From: Neodiprion pinetum
Lineage: Eukaryota > Arthropoda > Insecta > Hymenoptera > Diprionidae
Assembly: GCF_021155775.2 (NCBI RefSeq)
Contig: NC_060237.1
Span: forward strand, 22,218,970 to 22,282,969
Direction: 5' to 3'
Length of the DNA stretch: 64,000 nt
Both the position numbers and the translations under genes were made by a program. The notes beneath the pieces were generated by a model. That model made no database searches, was not told the origin of the DNA, and worked only from the letters and a program-made list of their open reading frames with translations. How positions within the stretch are numbered: the stretch's first letter is position 1; every line of letters begins with the position of its first letter. Positions 1-12,451 of the stretch are shown here, piece by piece.

Positions 1-48
1 TACGAGCGCAAATGAGGAAAGTATATTCGAGTTGCGAAGCTCCTTTGA

Positions 49-303
49 GTGCCAAAGGTGAACCCAGACTCGGATCAATGGCGGAAGGAATCAAATTCGG
101 AGCTTTTCAGCCAGTCGCCTTCCGACCTGCATCAACGTATCGCGCAAAACCTGCGCAACCAGAAATCGGGTGTGCTCGCAGCCATTTTGAAAGCTTGCCT
201 CAAACGAACGAGGCCAACTCCCATTCCGGATAAAAAGCCCTCGCGGTATTTCAGATCCCTTCGGTCTTATGTTTTAAGCCTTTTTGCAAATATTGTGAGG
301 TGA
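49..303 (+). CDS. Possible exon or chance reading frame at left edge, unrecognised
   Basis: The frame is open for 84 codons and ends at TGA (301-303). It begins right after an in-frame TGA at 46-48, so if real it must be entered by splicing; an AG that could act as acceptor lies at about 56-57. The encoded stretch is polar and charged, with a predicted amphipathic middle (around residues 26-50, containing NLRNQKSGVLAAILKACLK). Third positions lean to G/C, as expected of coding DNA. No family is recognised, no donor site is obvious, and a second frame (12-233) overlaps it. It may equally be a chance frame. Confidence 0.15.
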   Translation: MPKVNPDSDQWRKESNSELFSQSPSDLHQRIAQNLRNQKSGVLAAILKACLKRTRPTPIPDKKPSRYFRSLRSYVLSLFANIVR

Positions 304-3300
304 ATAAAAAGGATCGTGGCATGAACGAGTGACTTGACGGCTCACTTTTTGTCTGCATTGTTGACTGTCGATGAAAAGGGTCGAGGCTATTCCCTCGTGG
401 GTCAAATCACTCTTGAACAGATTCCTATCTTATATATCTATACCTGTCCAACTTCGGTCCCAGCTTTTCCCAATTACTTCTCGGAGCTTCTCAACTCGTA
501 ATTATGGTTGATGAGAATAATACTAGAACCCCGCATCAACCCTCTTGGGTAATTGAATATCAGCAGGCGCAGTGACAAGCTTCGTTATTAGCGGCCCGGG
601 TAGAGTAAAGGTTGAAAATCTGAGCCGAGCTTTGAAAGTCAACGATAAAAATACGATGTTATTATTCCACGGAAGATTCTCGCAAAGTCACAGTCTGCTT
701 ATTAAGAGAATCGCTGTAAAAATAGATTACAAACCGCGCGTATGTTTTTCGAACACGCGAGAAGCTCATCTAACAGAGAATGTATATTTTCTTTTTAAAC
801 ACGACTAACTTCGCGTGTTCCTCTGATCACATTGCTGCGCCTCCGGTTCGTTGGGCGTCAATTCAGTTCCACGCAGTTTTATCGTACAATTCATACTCAC
901 GCAAACTGATTTTAAATTCAAATCTCACCTTCAAGTATTGCGTAAATAACCTGATTCGGCCAGATTTAGATTCTCGACGGAACCTGCAAGAAAATTCCTT
1001 CTTCTCAGCTAGTGAAATACTTCCTTAGTTTTCTCCTCCTCCACCATTCTTATTCTTACTTGCGATTCGTTCATCTAATCAGATTTTCTTCCCTTAAGAC
1101 AATAGGACACTGACGATAAAACGTATCGGTCTATTAATCGGGTAAATTGCCGCATATGTGGTACAAGGCTTAGCGCAAGTAAGGAAGTTGAGCAAAAGCT
1201 CAGACTGTATAACGTTAAACATTACCACGATCCGCAGCGAGAAAATGACAAAGTTATTCAGCCACGAGAAACAGAAACGATCGGATTCAGACAAGAGAAT
1301 GCAAACTACGAAGCAATAGGGCTTCCTTCGAATTCTCGTAGCGATTGTTGGAATAATTGTAACTGCCTTGCTAGATCCACGATTACGGATTCGTAATTAT
1401 CCGATGGGTTGGGAACAATCGTAGTAATATACCCCAGCCACAAAGCAAACCGTAGTAACTGTGGATCGGGACGAGTTCGTTGCGACCGCGTATCGACGAT
1501 TCGTGAAATCTTTTTTAGTCACAATTAAGCGATTTAGCGTTATCGCGGCGTCGAGTCGTTCGATCAATGATGCACGCGCGTGTAAGAATCTGAAGAATCT
1601 GCGAAAGCGAAGATTCGGCTGTTGGATAGATTATCACCGCGGCATCGATCTCGCGACGTAAATCGGAAGAGGAATGGATGAGAAAAAGAGAAGAAGAACG
1701 AGCCTCCGCTTTGTTTCCGGATGTAATCTAAGTTGCCGAAGGACATGATAAATTTTGCCAATTTTCTTAGACCCGTAGAAAGAGATCGTCCTACATATCC
1801 AGTTTGTGAAAAGTAGGTTAAGAGCCGGGTTGTATAGAGTTGACTTTGGACGATAGTACCTTCGCGACTCCTCCTTTTCTGCAATTGTTTCCAACCCGCA
1901 GTCTGAACGATCCTACAGTGCAGTGCAATATGAGGATTCCGCATTTCGCGAGTGGATCTAAGTGATAACCAGCTTATCGAGTGCATGCTATATTTTTCCG
2001 GCGAATTCCCGTTGACGATTCAAATATACCTATAATACGTACATTCGCGTATACATTGATTTTCGTCGAAGCCAGGATTCCCTCTCCTGGTCGCAGATAA
2101 AGGGCGCGAACACCGCATCCTGACACAAAACATGCGGCAGCGTGACCGCAATTTTCTCTGGAATTTCATCAAACTTAAAACTATTTTAATTAGCACACTT
2201 TGCGATGCTCGGTTTATCTTGGTCAGGGGTCGTTTTTGTGCTCATGTCTGTAACACGGGAGCCAACGGTGGTCTAATTAGGTATGTCTCACCATCGCACA
2301 AGGCCCCTCGAACCTCGGCGAGGTGATGAAAGGAAGCGCTGATGGGGGAAAAATACCTCACGAAAAGTTGAACCAAAAAAGAAGAGATGAGAATAAAAAT
2401 AATAAAAAAAAAAAAAATTACTTAACGGAACTAGGCCCGCCATTTTTGCCGTTAACCAAATTCTCGGAGCTTTTCATTCGCAAGTGAAACAGCGCTGCCG
2501 CTAAGATTTGCAAAATTCAATTTCCGGTGTACCGCAAATACGCGGTGATGGGTCTTCCTTCAGCCAAGATAACGCCAAGGTGAATACAGAGTGCAATTAG
2601 CTAATTTTCGTTGGATATGCAGCCGGTGCTCCGCCGAATGATACGGCGCCGTTACAGAATGCATAGAGTGCTGTGGGCAGCCGTTGGCACAATACCATGG
2701 GATTGAATTAAATGCTTAAACGGAATTTAATTACGCTGGGTACATACTGAAAGTTTCCTTTATATGAGTACGCTATCCCAGCTATTCTTTGCATTATCAA
2801 AGCCTGAACAATTATCCATTAGCTCAGCCGATAAGCTGGCAGACACTAATTAAAATCACACCCGAACGGAACGTGCAATTTTTATCCGTACCTCTTGAAC
2901 ACAGGAAATTGTTTTCAAAAGATCGAGTGACAAAGTGCAAGGTAAATAAGGAGAAATCGCAGGATGTAAAAGAAGAAGAAATACCGTTCCATGGTAGGTA
3001 CAGCGCACTTGAAAAAGTTCCGATCATAAACCTTCCGGGCGAGGAAGAATCGAATTTATAAAAGTCTGTGTCTAAGTTTTGGAAAAAATCAAATACCTAA
3101 GGGCGTGAAGTGAAAAGGCATTCGGCCGAGGGAATACTCGAGGTCAGACCTTACGCAGGCTGGGATCTAAATTTTACATCGGATCGCGAATGTAATCGCG
3201 GAAGTGGGCGCTCCCGGCCCATCCGTCCCACCCGGCTCCGTCTGCAGATACGGTGGTAGCGCAGGGTGAATTTAATCACGGCGGTCGCACCACACGTAAA

Positions 3301-3350
3301 ACCAACAGGGAGGGAGCATTGGCGAAGTTTTTCGAAGAAGGAGAAAAAGA
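304..3350. other. Non-coding stretch, no gene seen
   Basis: No reading frame here looks like a conserved protein, and no RNA gene or long repeat was recognised. It contains an A-run near 2404-2416. The 140-codon minus-strand frame at 1564-1986 and the 90-codon plus-strand frame at 2789-3061 have no recognisable domain and overlap open frames on the other strand, so they are treated as chance. Confidence 0.5.
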
Positions 3351-3351
3351 C

Positions 3352-3381
3352 GAAGAAGAAGAAGAAGAAGAAGAAGAAGAA
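3352..3381 (+). repeat. (GAA)10 microsatellite in an all-purine tract
   Basis: Ten perfect GAA units, continuing as an uninterrupted purine run to 3394 (43 nt in all). It generates the poly-Glu and poly-Leu runs of the overlapping frames on either strand, which should not be taken as protein. Such homopurine tracts can form triplex DNA; that is inference. Confidence 0.95.
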
Positions 3382-3394
3382 GGAGAAGGAGAAA

Positions 3395-4175
3395 TAGGAG
3401 AAATGAAGGCAGAAGAGAAAGCCGGTACAAAGAAGCTACGTCATTTCTCCGTATCTCGGGGGTAAATGAACCCAAGTTTCCCCCCGCTTAGCCACCGTTG
3501 GAATTATTGAGCTAGTACCAGCCTCAAACAGCTTGGAAAGGTACGATTTATGGAAAGCCTTCTGGCGAGAGACCGTGGCAAGGAATAAAAAATACCCCTC
3601 AAACTTTATTCGCAGTCTTATCACGTGAAGTGGCGACGTGGGAAGATCCCTCAGCGATGTTTGCCCAAGAGTTAACACGCTCTGTTCCAACTATTCGAGC
3701 ACGCGTGTCACCTGCATGCCTCGCATCATTGTTTAAGAATTCTGGCACTCCTTCTGTCGCCGAGTCGCGTTAGAACCGAGGCGTTTCCATCCCTGTGATT
3801 ATTTAGCAGCAATTATACCAGGAGTGTAACTAAGCCAGGGGCCAGACGTGCTTCGCCTGTGACACCGTCCGACCTGCGATCTAGTCGCATACCAAGCGGT
3901 TTTGCTGCAAAATTATTTCCCTCCGCTTAGCAACAATCTTAACCGTCTCGCGAGGCAGGCCTTGAGTTTCCACAGACAATTTTAGTTCCCCGGTCGTAAC
4001 TCGGAACCATCTGTCATCGTTTGGCAGTCGGGGTGTAATCGGTAAGGCGTTTCAGAAGCGAGATATCGTTTCATTGTTTCCTTACGGAATAAACCGGCAG
4101 TAAAATACCTGGCGGAATTGATTTACTCTCGAGTTCCTTCCGAGCGTCGAGAAAAGACGCGATTGAAGATACGCA
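3395..4175. other. Non-coding stretch, nothing recognised
   Basis: Unique-looking sequence between the GAA tract and the poly-G run. No exon with coherent composition and no structured element was found by eye. Confidence 0.5.
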
Positions 4176-4195
4176 GGGGGGGGGGGGGGGGGGGG
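4176..4195 (+). repeat. Poly-G run, 20 nt
   Basis: Twenty consecutive G on the plus strand. It creates a poly-Pro run in two minus-strand frames (4071-4298 and 4082-4321) that are artefacts of the repeat. Runs of this kind are uncommon, are G-quadruplex prone, and are hard to sequence, so the exact length is uncertain. Confidence 0.95.
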
Positions 4196-5754
4196 TGACG
4201 GCGGCGGTATCGCACAGGTATCGTGCAGGTGATAATTTATCCCCACTATCGATCGAACGCTCGAGAACACACGCCCGGAAAGTGTGCAGATCCTGCATTT
4301 GTCATGAGCGATCCGTTTCACCTCCGAAGGGAATATTCTTCGATCATTTGGCGCGCTGCGATCTTCCGACGAATAAAATTTTCACCGTATCGCAAAGTGC
4401 GCTTCGGGAAAAAGTGGATCCGTTGGATCTCTGATGGAAACGGCTACGGGGATCGGGATGCGGAGGAATGGCAAAGCGATGTAGCCTCAATTACCAGAAT
4501 CTCAGTTTGCACTCCCTGTCCCCGTTGCACCGCATACGAAACGAGATGAAAAGCTGAGAATCAGACGGATCCAGACGAAAATCGATCGGTGCTCGTCACG
4601 GTGGTTTGCCGTTTGAATTCGACTCGATCCTCTTGGTATTTTAGCGGTGGTTACCAACAAGCTTTCCCGCCATTCGGAGGTATTGCACCACCCTTACGCC
4701 ATGAAAATACCCGGTACAATAACACTCGAACAATCTGATGCAATAGCAAAGATCCTTTGCTTTTCAGCGTTACTGAGGTTTCACGATTCACGGCGCAATC
4801 TATTTCCTCTTTTACAAGATCCATCCTTGGATCTTTACTCGGCAAATGAACTGGACAACGACTAATATACCTCAACATTTCTCAGGGAAGAAAATAACTG
4901 ATTGATTATTCTTGCGGTTTGCGTAAACAAAAAGCAGTTTCACCCACACCCTGGAGGAGTATAAACACTTCGCAGCTATTCACTTCCCCGCCGATTACGG
5001 TTTGAGTGATATTAATAATGACTCGCCAGCTCGGGATGTGAATATACGTACACACATCCGTACAAATACACACCATAGCTGGCGAAGGAAGAGGCAAGTT
5101 TTTGGTCTTGGCTTTTACCGAGAAGAGATATAACGTGGCGGTTTTTCGTTTAACGAGTCTCACGACCGCAAAGTCGATTGTAAAACAACCTTTAGGGGTT
5201 GATGGCTTGTTTTATACATCCACCAAAAGCTCGGCATAAAGTGTGTCGTCTTTGTTTACCCATTAAACTGAAGTGGGTAGGCATGCACTCGACTTCGCCA
5301 CAGTTTGCGTTCAGAGCACAACCGGCTCCATAATCGATTTCACGTAGACTCAATTTAGCGTTTTACTCGTTTGCTACCCAGGCACAATTTTTACTTTACG
5401 CTGGCGTTGTTCGTTGTTCATTTTTTTTTTCTTATGTTTTTTTTTTACGTTTCAACTCTTGGTCTTTTTTCATTTTCCTGCCAATCATTACCCGGGCGAC
5501 CGGGTTTGGAACAAAATTGGACCACCTGACATCCGCAGATGGACACTCGAGCACGTTTGCACACGTCAATTTAATCAAACTGTGAGCTATACCGTTCAAT
5601 TGCACAGACTTTGATTGCGTCCGAATTATTTTCATGCTTGCTTGTTTTTTTCGAATTGTTTGATCATTTTCGATTCCATTCTTCAATCCGTGTCTCGTTC
5701 ATTTCCTGTTCTGTAATCTACATCAGAGTTTACCCGTTACATTATGCGTATGTG
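4196..5754. other. Non-coding stretch, nothing recognised
   Basis: Several frames of 60-108 codons exist (for example 4223-4549 plus), none with recognisable domains. T-runs occur near 5421-5448. Confidence 0.5.
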
Positions 5755-5772
5755 TATATATATATATATATA
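5755..5772. repeat. (TA)9 microsatellite
   Basis: Simple TA dinucleotide repeat, preceded by a TGTG stretch and followed by a short ACAGG duplication. Confidence 0.9.
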
Positions 5773-8664
5773 GGTATAGGACAGGACAGGTAAGCACTTA
5801 CTCGACGAAAGCCGTGTTAGAAATGAAAAGTTATTTTCCGTTATACTTTTTCTGATCTTCTGTCTGAGGAATGTGATGAATGGTTATGAAATTCAACGAG
5901 TCTCTCAAACGCTTTGTCTTTCTCTCATTGCTTTTTGCATTCGTGGAAATCTCGGAGTCAGATCAAGATAAATAAAAAAAAATGGTAACCCTGTTATAAC
6001 TGTGGCATGCTTTGGTCTGATATCTACTTTATAGGCAGAGGGTTTCACTCGAGAATCTACATACATTGATCGATTATCGGTACAAGGTCGGGTAGCTCGA
6101 TAGCTGCATACCCGAAAAGATATAATATGCGATGCAAATTGAGAATATTTTGACATTGTTATATGTTGCCAGAGCGAGAAGTGTCTCACGTCCATTTTAT
6201 AATTGCGCTCAGACCTGAGTAGAGCGTTAACAATAAATAAGCAATTTCAATTTTCGTGAAGTCGCTTCAAGTCTGCTTATTGGTATGACGGGGGTATTGC
6301 CGCGTCGTAACACGAAGCATACTTTATTACCGAGTTAAATAAGAGGAGATAGCTCGGAGCTGCGAGAAGGAATGGCCGAGACGCATCGATCTTTATTAAA
6401 CAACGCGCCTGGGAAATAACAAGAGGAGGCAAATTTGTTACACTCACCCATATCTCGGCAGGCGTGGGTGTAGGTTCTAGTTTGTAGGTGGTTGGGTAGA
6501 TTTGTCGATTAGTGGAATCCCCTTCAGGAGGCGACCGACGTACATACCTAATACGCGAGATCCGATAGGGCCATCATTTAAAAGAGAGCTCCTCTCTCCG
6601 ACATTTTTCCTTCTCGTCGATGAACTGTTGAACTTTTACGACAGCATCGACGCACAGTGCGCTTCTGAAGCATTGAGAAACGATGCCTCTCACCACCAAG
6701 CGCACCATTCACACCACTCAAGATCGATAATAATAGACTCTCGTGTTTTTCTTCTCGGAAAAACTATATCACTCTCCTCCTTGTTATCCGGCAGGCACCA
6801 AACAGTCAACACCGCTCACGAACGATGTGTTTTTACACACCGTAGCACCGTAGCACGCCGCATGTTGTATTGGTTTTTAGAATACTTTCCCAAGCATGCT
6901 CGAAGACACTCGAGAGACGAAAAAAAAAAAAAAAAATTGCAAAACCATCAAAGTTTAGTGTGGAGTTCGGGCCAGAAGTGGATACATATACATACTCGCA
7001 CCCGCCGAACCATTTTCCATTCCGCGTAAACTTGAGAGAACGGCAAAAAAACGGATCAACTTTGAATACTCCCCATGTGCATCGGTGAAGGAGTAATGAA
7101 GTCATGGTGGAAAGTGAATGAAACGAAGATGGATGACGACGATCAATGAGCAACGATCCCAACGTTTCGTTTCGAGGGATGGGAAATCGTGCGACTCGCG
7201 ACCCGATGAATGACGATTAAAAAAAGTAGAGTTGACGTCCAGTTAACGTTGCAGAACTTCTGCGCAGCTTCACATTCGTTATACCTACATCTGTTAAAAC
7301 ACTGTTCGAGATTGCGAACAAAACTGGCAGACGATTTGAATTTGTGGGTGTTCAATGTTTATTGTATACTTCGGTATTGTATACTGACTCCAAAGTTGTA
7401 ATGGTTGGCGAATGGTTTCACCGTTCACAAAGTTTCGATTGATTTTTTTTCTTGATTCTCTTTCTTCAATATGTCTACATTCCTTTTCTCTCTCTGGCTC
7501 ATCAACCTGGCCAGTCGAGTGTTATCAATAAATCTTCAACTCAAGTCAAATTGAACAGGAGAGACAATAAATTGCGAATAACTCAATTCTCGCAAGCTAG
7601 AATGTTTATAATACACTCACACAGATATTCTCATTCTGTGTGGGCGAGTAAGGTTACTCAGGTAGACATGATTGTAAACCTTCATGCTGCAACAACCGGC
7701 TTCGGTAATAAACTGTTTACAGAATAACGCAAAAAATGTTTACTGCATTCACAATTTCGACGCGTGGGATTCGGCAAGGTAAGGAAACGTATTCAAAGTG
7801 AAAAGCTTTCCGTTTCAACGTTGCAATGCTCCGATTTCTTGAGAGAATTCCTTTGATTCGCTTGCTCCGCTCGCCTGGCGCACGTCGAATGGAACGCCGC
7901 TACATATAAACGGCTTTGTCAGAAGGGTGTAAGCTGCACGGGGATGTTGAAGCTTCTCGGTAAGATTATTACCGATGAAAGTATTATCGTTCCTGCAATT
8001 CCTGAAATTTTCATCGTCCTTTTCGTCCCGTTTCACTTCTAATGAAATTCTCCTTGCAAACCGTGAGACCGTCTGCCGGTCTGTGGTAGCAGACCTGCTA
8101 CCTAGGGGATAGTTTCTCACCCTATAGTCGACCTGCACGGTTCGGTGAAAACCGCAAGCGAATTTCCCGTGCAGTTTAGTGGAACATATCTTCGAACGAA
8201 AGTTGACGAGAAGCAAGAAAATACTTTCAACGCTTTTTCCTCCTTCCTTATTTTCCACCTCTCTACTCCATCCCGCTTTTTGCAATATATTTTTCGTCGC
8301 CTCTCGTCATCCTGCCAATTATTCAACTCGATAATCGACCCTCTGCGACTGCATCAATCTCTAATTAATCAACGCGAGGACTGCGCAGTTATTCGTCAGC
8401 AATTACTAGCCGTATCACCTGTGACACTATCACACACGATCCAGCGCCGAACACCGTCAGCTCCTGCATAATTTCTAGTCACTCCACATCGTCCAGACGG
8501 CGCCCCTTCGCTGGGGTCAGAGGTCAGAGACAGTGTTCTGTGCCACGGCCGCTCTCACGAGTTGCGGATGATTTTGCTGCTAGCGGGGTGGTTTCAACCC
8601 GGCGAAAAATCTGCATCATTTTTTATCATGATAATAGATGCATTGCGTTTGCCGAAAGTTTATA
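5773..8664. other. Non-coding stretch, nothing recognised
   Basis: The longest frame (6502-7029 plus, 175 codons) has no domain, ends across an A-run at about 6921-6936, and overlaps an open minus-strand frame. A small perfect palindrome with 8-bp arms (GGTAGCAG/CTGCTACC) lies around 8085-8102. No exon can be supported. Confidence 0.45.
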
Positions 8665-9178
8665 ATAACTTGGCTGTAAGGATATTCCACTAACACGGAA
8701 GGTATCCCAGATTCATTTTTCCGATTTGATTTGGTTTACAATATGTTATAGTAGATTAAAAACTAAGTGACACATATTTTTGTTTTATCTGCCATTAATC
8801 ACTTTAAGAGGGTGAAACCACTCTCCAAAGTAAGACATGTCAAGGGGTGGTTTGGCAGCTTTCGTTCTGTTTTTTTTTTTTAAGTGAGAAAATTACATTT
8901 GTCATTTCTCGTTATGAGAAAACTTTTTTGGTTGGATTGGTTAAAATATATTATGTTCTTGTGGGTGAAACTGCCAAATCACCCCTTGACATGCCTTACT
9001 TCGGAGGGTGGTTTTACCACCTTAAAGCGTTTAATGGCAAAAGAGAAAACAAAAAAATTAAAAAAAAAAAAAAATACGTGTCGCTTACTTTTTAGTCTGC
9101 TATAAAATATTACAAAAGAAATCAAATCGGAGAGATCATCCCTGGATACCTTCCTTGTAAGCACAATAATATTATGCT
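8665..9178. mobile_element. Large imperfect foldback (inverted repeat), MITE-like, about 0.5 kb
   Basis: The left arm (about 8697-8875) and right arm (about 8965-9154) are reverse complements of each other at roughly 80% identity by eye. Matching anchors are GGAAGGTATCC (8697-8707) with GGATACCTTCC (9144-9154); CCGATTTGATTT (8721-8732) with AAATCAAATCGG (9119-9130); and CATGTCAAGGGGT (8837-8849) with ACCCCTTGACATG (8981-8993). The centre is a small perfect hairpin, TTTCTC/GAGAAA, at 8905-8921. Weaker pairing seems to extend out to about 8665 and 9178 with a short insertion in the left arm. No transposase frame lies inside; the overlapping short frames (8847-9095, 8884-9105) are by-products of the arms. 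Symmetric arms without coding capacity fit a MITE or foldback element, or a hairpin-RNA locus. No target-site duplication could be fixed. Confidence 0.8.
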
Positions 9179-10217
9179 CTGCAGGGTGAAAGGCCTCGTG
9201 TTTGAAAATTATTCCCGGTATAAACAGTTGACGAATGTTTCGATCTCGTCGAGGTCAATTACCTGCAGTTGAATCTCCCCTCTTTCGTCCGTATATTTTT
9301 TCGTTTTCTTTTGTTTCTTATTCCGTACTGAAAGTTGGAAGTCTGGCGAGTTTTCCTTACTTTTTTACCTCAGTACTCGTTTCCTTTCTTCGCATTACTT
9401 CCTCCCATGATTTCATGGCATATATCAGACTTTGGCTTTGTTCATTCATCATTCGACTCACTTGCAGCTAAAGATTATGATCGGAAATATGAGATCGCGG
9501 GAGAAATTGCACGTCCGTTTCAAGAGGAAAGAATATTTGGAAAACCTTAGCTTTTTAAAGTGGTTATTCGAGTGGCAGCACACGCACGATTCAAATCACT
9601 CGTATCGGATTCTTGAATCTTCTCGTTCTGTTGTCTAAATCGAAACTTTGTGCACTAAAGTAGGCCTTGGAACTTGTTGTGTGAGTTAGAAGTAATTGGA
9701 TTAGACTACGACGTCGATTTGGAAACACGGACGGGAACGAAATTTTAGTCATTCGATTCTAACATAAAACTCATTTTCACCTTCGTACAATAGCTAATTT
9801 CGTTAATCGTTAACTGAATTCGTGTAACATGTCGCAGCGTTTAGTTTAAGAGCTTGCAAACTCGAACAATCTCAGAAAAATTCAGAACGATGTTTTTCCA
9901 GATGCGCAGAATAATGAAAACTGGTGAAGCTAATCAACAATGACAACAAAAATCAATGCAGTACTGCCATAGACTGCCTGATTGGTTTAACAAAAAAATT
10001 GTACAACTAAGCTTACATGGCAGACGAATCCCGATCTACGTTCACTAATTCATTCCTATGTACGATGAATAGTAAAATTGTGAGCATACGTTAGTGTTAC
10101 AAAGCATGTAATGGCCATAGAAGAAAAGAAAGAAGAACGAACTTGACAAAGAGAGAAGAGAAGAAGCTTGGCGGATGAAATCACAAAGGGATTTCAACGG
10201 TTAATTAATTACGGTAA
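9179..10217. other. Non-coding stretch, nothing recognised
   Basis: AT-rich sequence with short random frames. A pyrimidine-rich block on the minus strand (about 10110-10165) lies downstream of the exon candidate but is not followed closely by an AG, so it does not define another exon. Confidence 0.5.
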
Positions 10218-10232
10218 TTAAAGCTCGTTTAC

Positions 10233-10544
10233 AAACGGAAGCCCGTTGCCTCCGGATAATTTGTAAGGTGGGTATAGGTTGATGTATAATCGCCGCCCGC
10301 GTGCCTGAAAAGATATGGTGAAGGCGGCGGGCTGCAGGGTGTTGTTTAGATAAGCTTGACCCATCGTAGGCTGCAGGTTTAAGTATTGAGTTTGGGTGAC
10401 GGTGGTAGCAGACTGGTTTGTTGCTATGGCCACCGGCTTACTCCCAGCATCGGTTGGTTCGAGCAACGGCTGGACGGGTGCTTGAACCCTCACCTTGTTC
10501 AAAGTTGGAACCGACGCAAACTTGTCCCGAAGCAGCGTCTGTTC
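10233..10544 (-). CDS. Probable internal coding exon of an unidentified, Gln/Thr/Pro-rich protein
   Basis: This is the best coding candidate in the window. The frame opens immediately after an in-frame stop (TAG, 10545-10547) whose AG can serve as splice acceptor, giving an exon that starts at 10544. It reads through about 104 codons to the only downstream GT, a GTAAAC donor-like site at 10232-10227; unspliced, it would stop at TAA (10218-10220). The product begins EQTLLRDKFASVPTLNKV. It continues with a Pro/Val segment (VQAPVQPLLEP) and then a Thr/Gln/Asn-rich segment (ATTVTQTQYLNLQPTMGQAY, then LNNTLQP). Synonymous positions are mostly G/C in the first two thirds and the residue mix is that of a flexible region of a transcriptional or chromatin regulator. 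That class is inference; no family is recognised. An internal GTGAGG (about 10494-10489) could act as an alternative donor. Confidence 0.55.
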
Positions 10545-12451
10545 CTATTGCGTATTAATCAAAGGTTAATTTACAATTTAGCATTCGGCAAAGCGAAGCC
10601 GTATGCAAATACGGGCATATTATCAGCTCGAAATTAATTTGGAGGTAGGTAAAAAGTCTGAGGGAAATTCGTTGATCTCAAGCGAGGCTGAATTTTTGGG
10701 CCGACGAGGTGGATCCGTGGGAAATGATCCGGAAACTCGGGGAATAAACCCGTGCAAGTTAAGAAAAGGTACCGCTCGTCAGAAAATTTGCTTCGATTCG
10801 TTGGCTCGAATTTGTTTTTGTTTGCTTAAACACCGTGACATCGAAAGCGCGAGTTCCTCTTCTTCGAGTTCTATTCCGCTCTTTGAGACGGGCGCATTTT
10901 CTTGTTTTCACATCTGATTTATTTTATTCGAGATTTAAGGATGGATGGAGAAAGTGAAAAATTCCGACTACACATTTTGTCTGCTCAAATATCAACAAGG
11001 CAATCGCCCGGAGAAACGCCGGTATCCGTTCGAAGATCAAAAGCTCTTTGGTCTACTTCTTTCGAGATTACCCTCGAGACGTGTTGAGGAGTCAAAAGCT
11101 TGGAACGGTACCAACTGCTGCTAATAGTTTGCTTCTTTTTCACCTACCCTTTTCTGAAAATGATGAGAATTTCATAGACTACCGTCTCGCAGATGCATTT
11201 AAAGCATTGGCATACGAAACCGAGTGTCGTAATAAATTGAATAAAAAAAAAACCAGGCAACTAACGCGACGAAACGTTTATTGGTATCGTCAAATATTTA
11301 CGCCATTCAAATTTGACTTCAAAACGGATGGTAAATTAGCGTAACCCAAATATTCTCCGTGAATTCTGGCGGGCGCATTTTTAGCTCTCACGGCCACGTG
11401 AATTTTTACAAAATTTATCGAGTACCCAATCGTCTTTGGTAAAGTATTTGAAACGTTGTGCTCGTTGCCGTGCCAAGTATGGATGAGATTCATCAAGGTA
11501 AAAGCTTTTCCGTACTACTTGCAAAAGTTGGTTACATTATATAGAAGAATTATGCAGGGTCATCACGGGACTAAAGTTACTTTCTCTTATTTCCTGGAAT
11601 ATGAATATTACATCATTTTTTCTAGTAAAATTACAAAAAAATTATAAACGTTGAAACAATGTGTGCACAGATTCAGCTAATCATTGATCGTTGACGAAAC
11701 GACGGATGTGATATAAAATTGATGGCCTCTTTTCCAGATTACTCTTGCGCGGCACCGTCCTATTTTAATGTTGAACAAATAAATCTTGAACAATTTTTCG
11801 GTCATTATTGAACTGGGAGATCAGAAGCCGTTTTTGGAGATAGAATTTTAGAGAGCGAATGAGAACCTCTGAATCAGCCTCGGGCAAACCTACCTCTGAT
11901 GTTGTACCACTTTCTATCGTTTCGCACAATTTTACTGACTCCTTGTTTCTTGAATTTTGGTTGGTTTGTTTCGTCGCAGAAATTCAGCCTAGTACACAGT
12001 ATCGCATTTTCTACTTTGTAGCTACTTTTGAATGAAGAGAGAAAAAAAAGCCAAATGACACAGCAGGAATACAGAAATTAGTCCATCTGTTCTTTGATCT
12101 ACCTTTTAACTACATCAACTGCCACGAAATTTCAGTGGTAATAGTTACGTTTCTATTACATACCTATATTTGCGAGAAAAAGTAGCACAAAAGTGGCCGG
12201 TTTTTATAAACGAATTATTACGACAAGTTTGAAAACAATTACTGAACTCAATTTCGGGTAAGAAATTTGATACAGAATTGATATTGTCTAATTATTCATG
12301 CAACGTTGACGTTCATTAAATCCCAAAAGTAACTCGATTCACATTTCCTTGCAATGTAAATTTTCCACTTAATTTCAAATTGAACTCAAGTATATTCGCG
12401 AGTCAACTCGATGCTTTGGAGATACAGTGTAAGTACCGATTGATCAACTCA
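10545..12451. other. Non-coding stretch, probably intronic or intergenic
   Basis: No coherent exon is visible. If the 10.2-10.5 kb exon is real, upstream exons of the same minus-strand gene should lie in this direction, but none could be picked out. Confidence 0.45.

Noticed and set aside
3253..3465. Frame with a poly-Glu run
   Set aside because: Product of the GAA microsatellite and flanking purines; no domain on either side.
4071..4321. Minus-strand frames with a poly-Pro run
   Set aside because: The poly-Pro comes only from the 20-G homopolymer.
6502..7029. 175-codon plus-strand frame
   Set aside because: Ends through an A-run encoding poly-Lys and shows no domain; a chance frame is the simpler reading.
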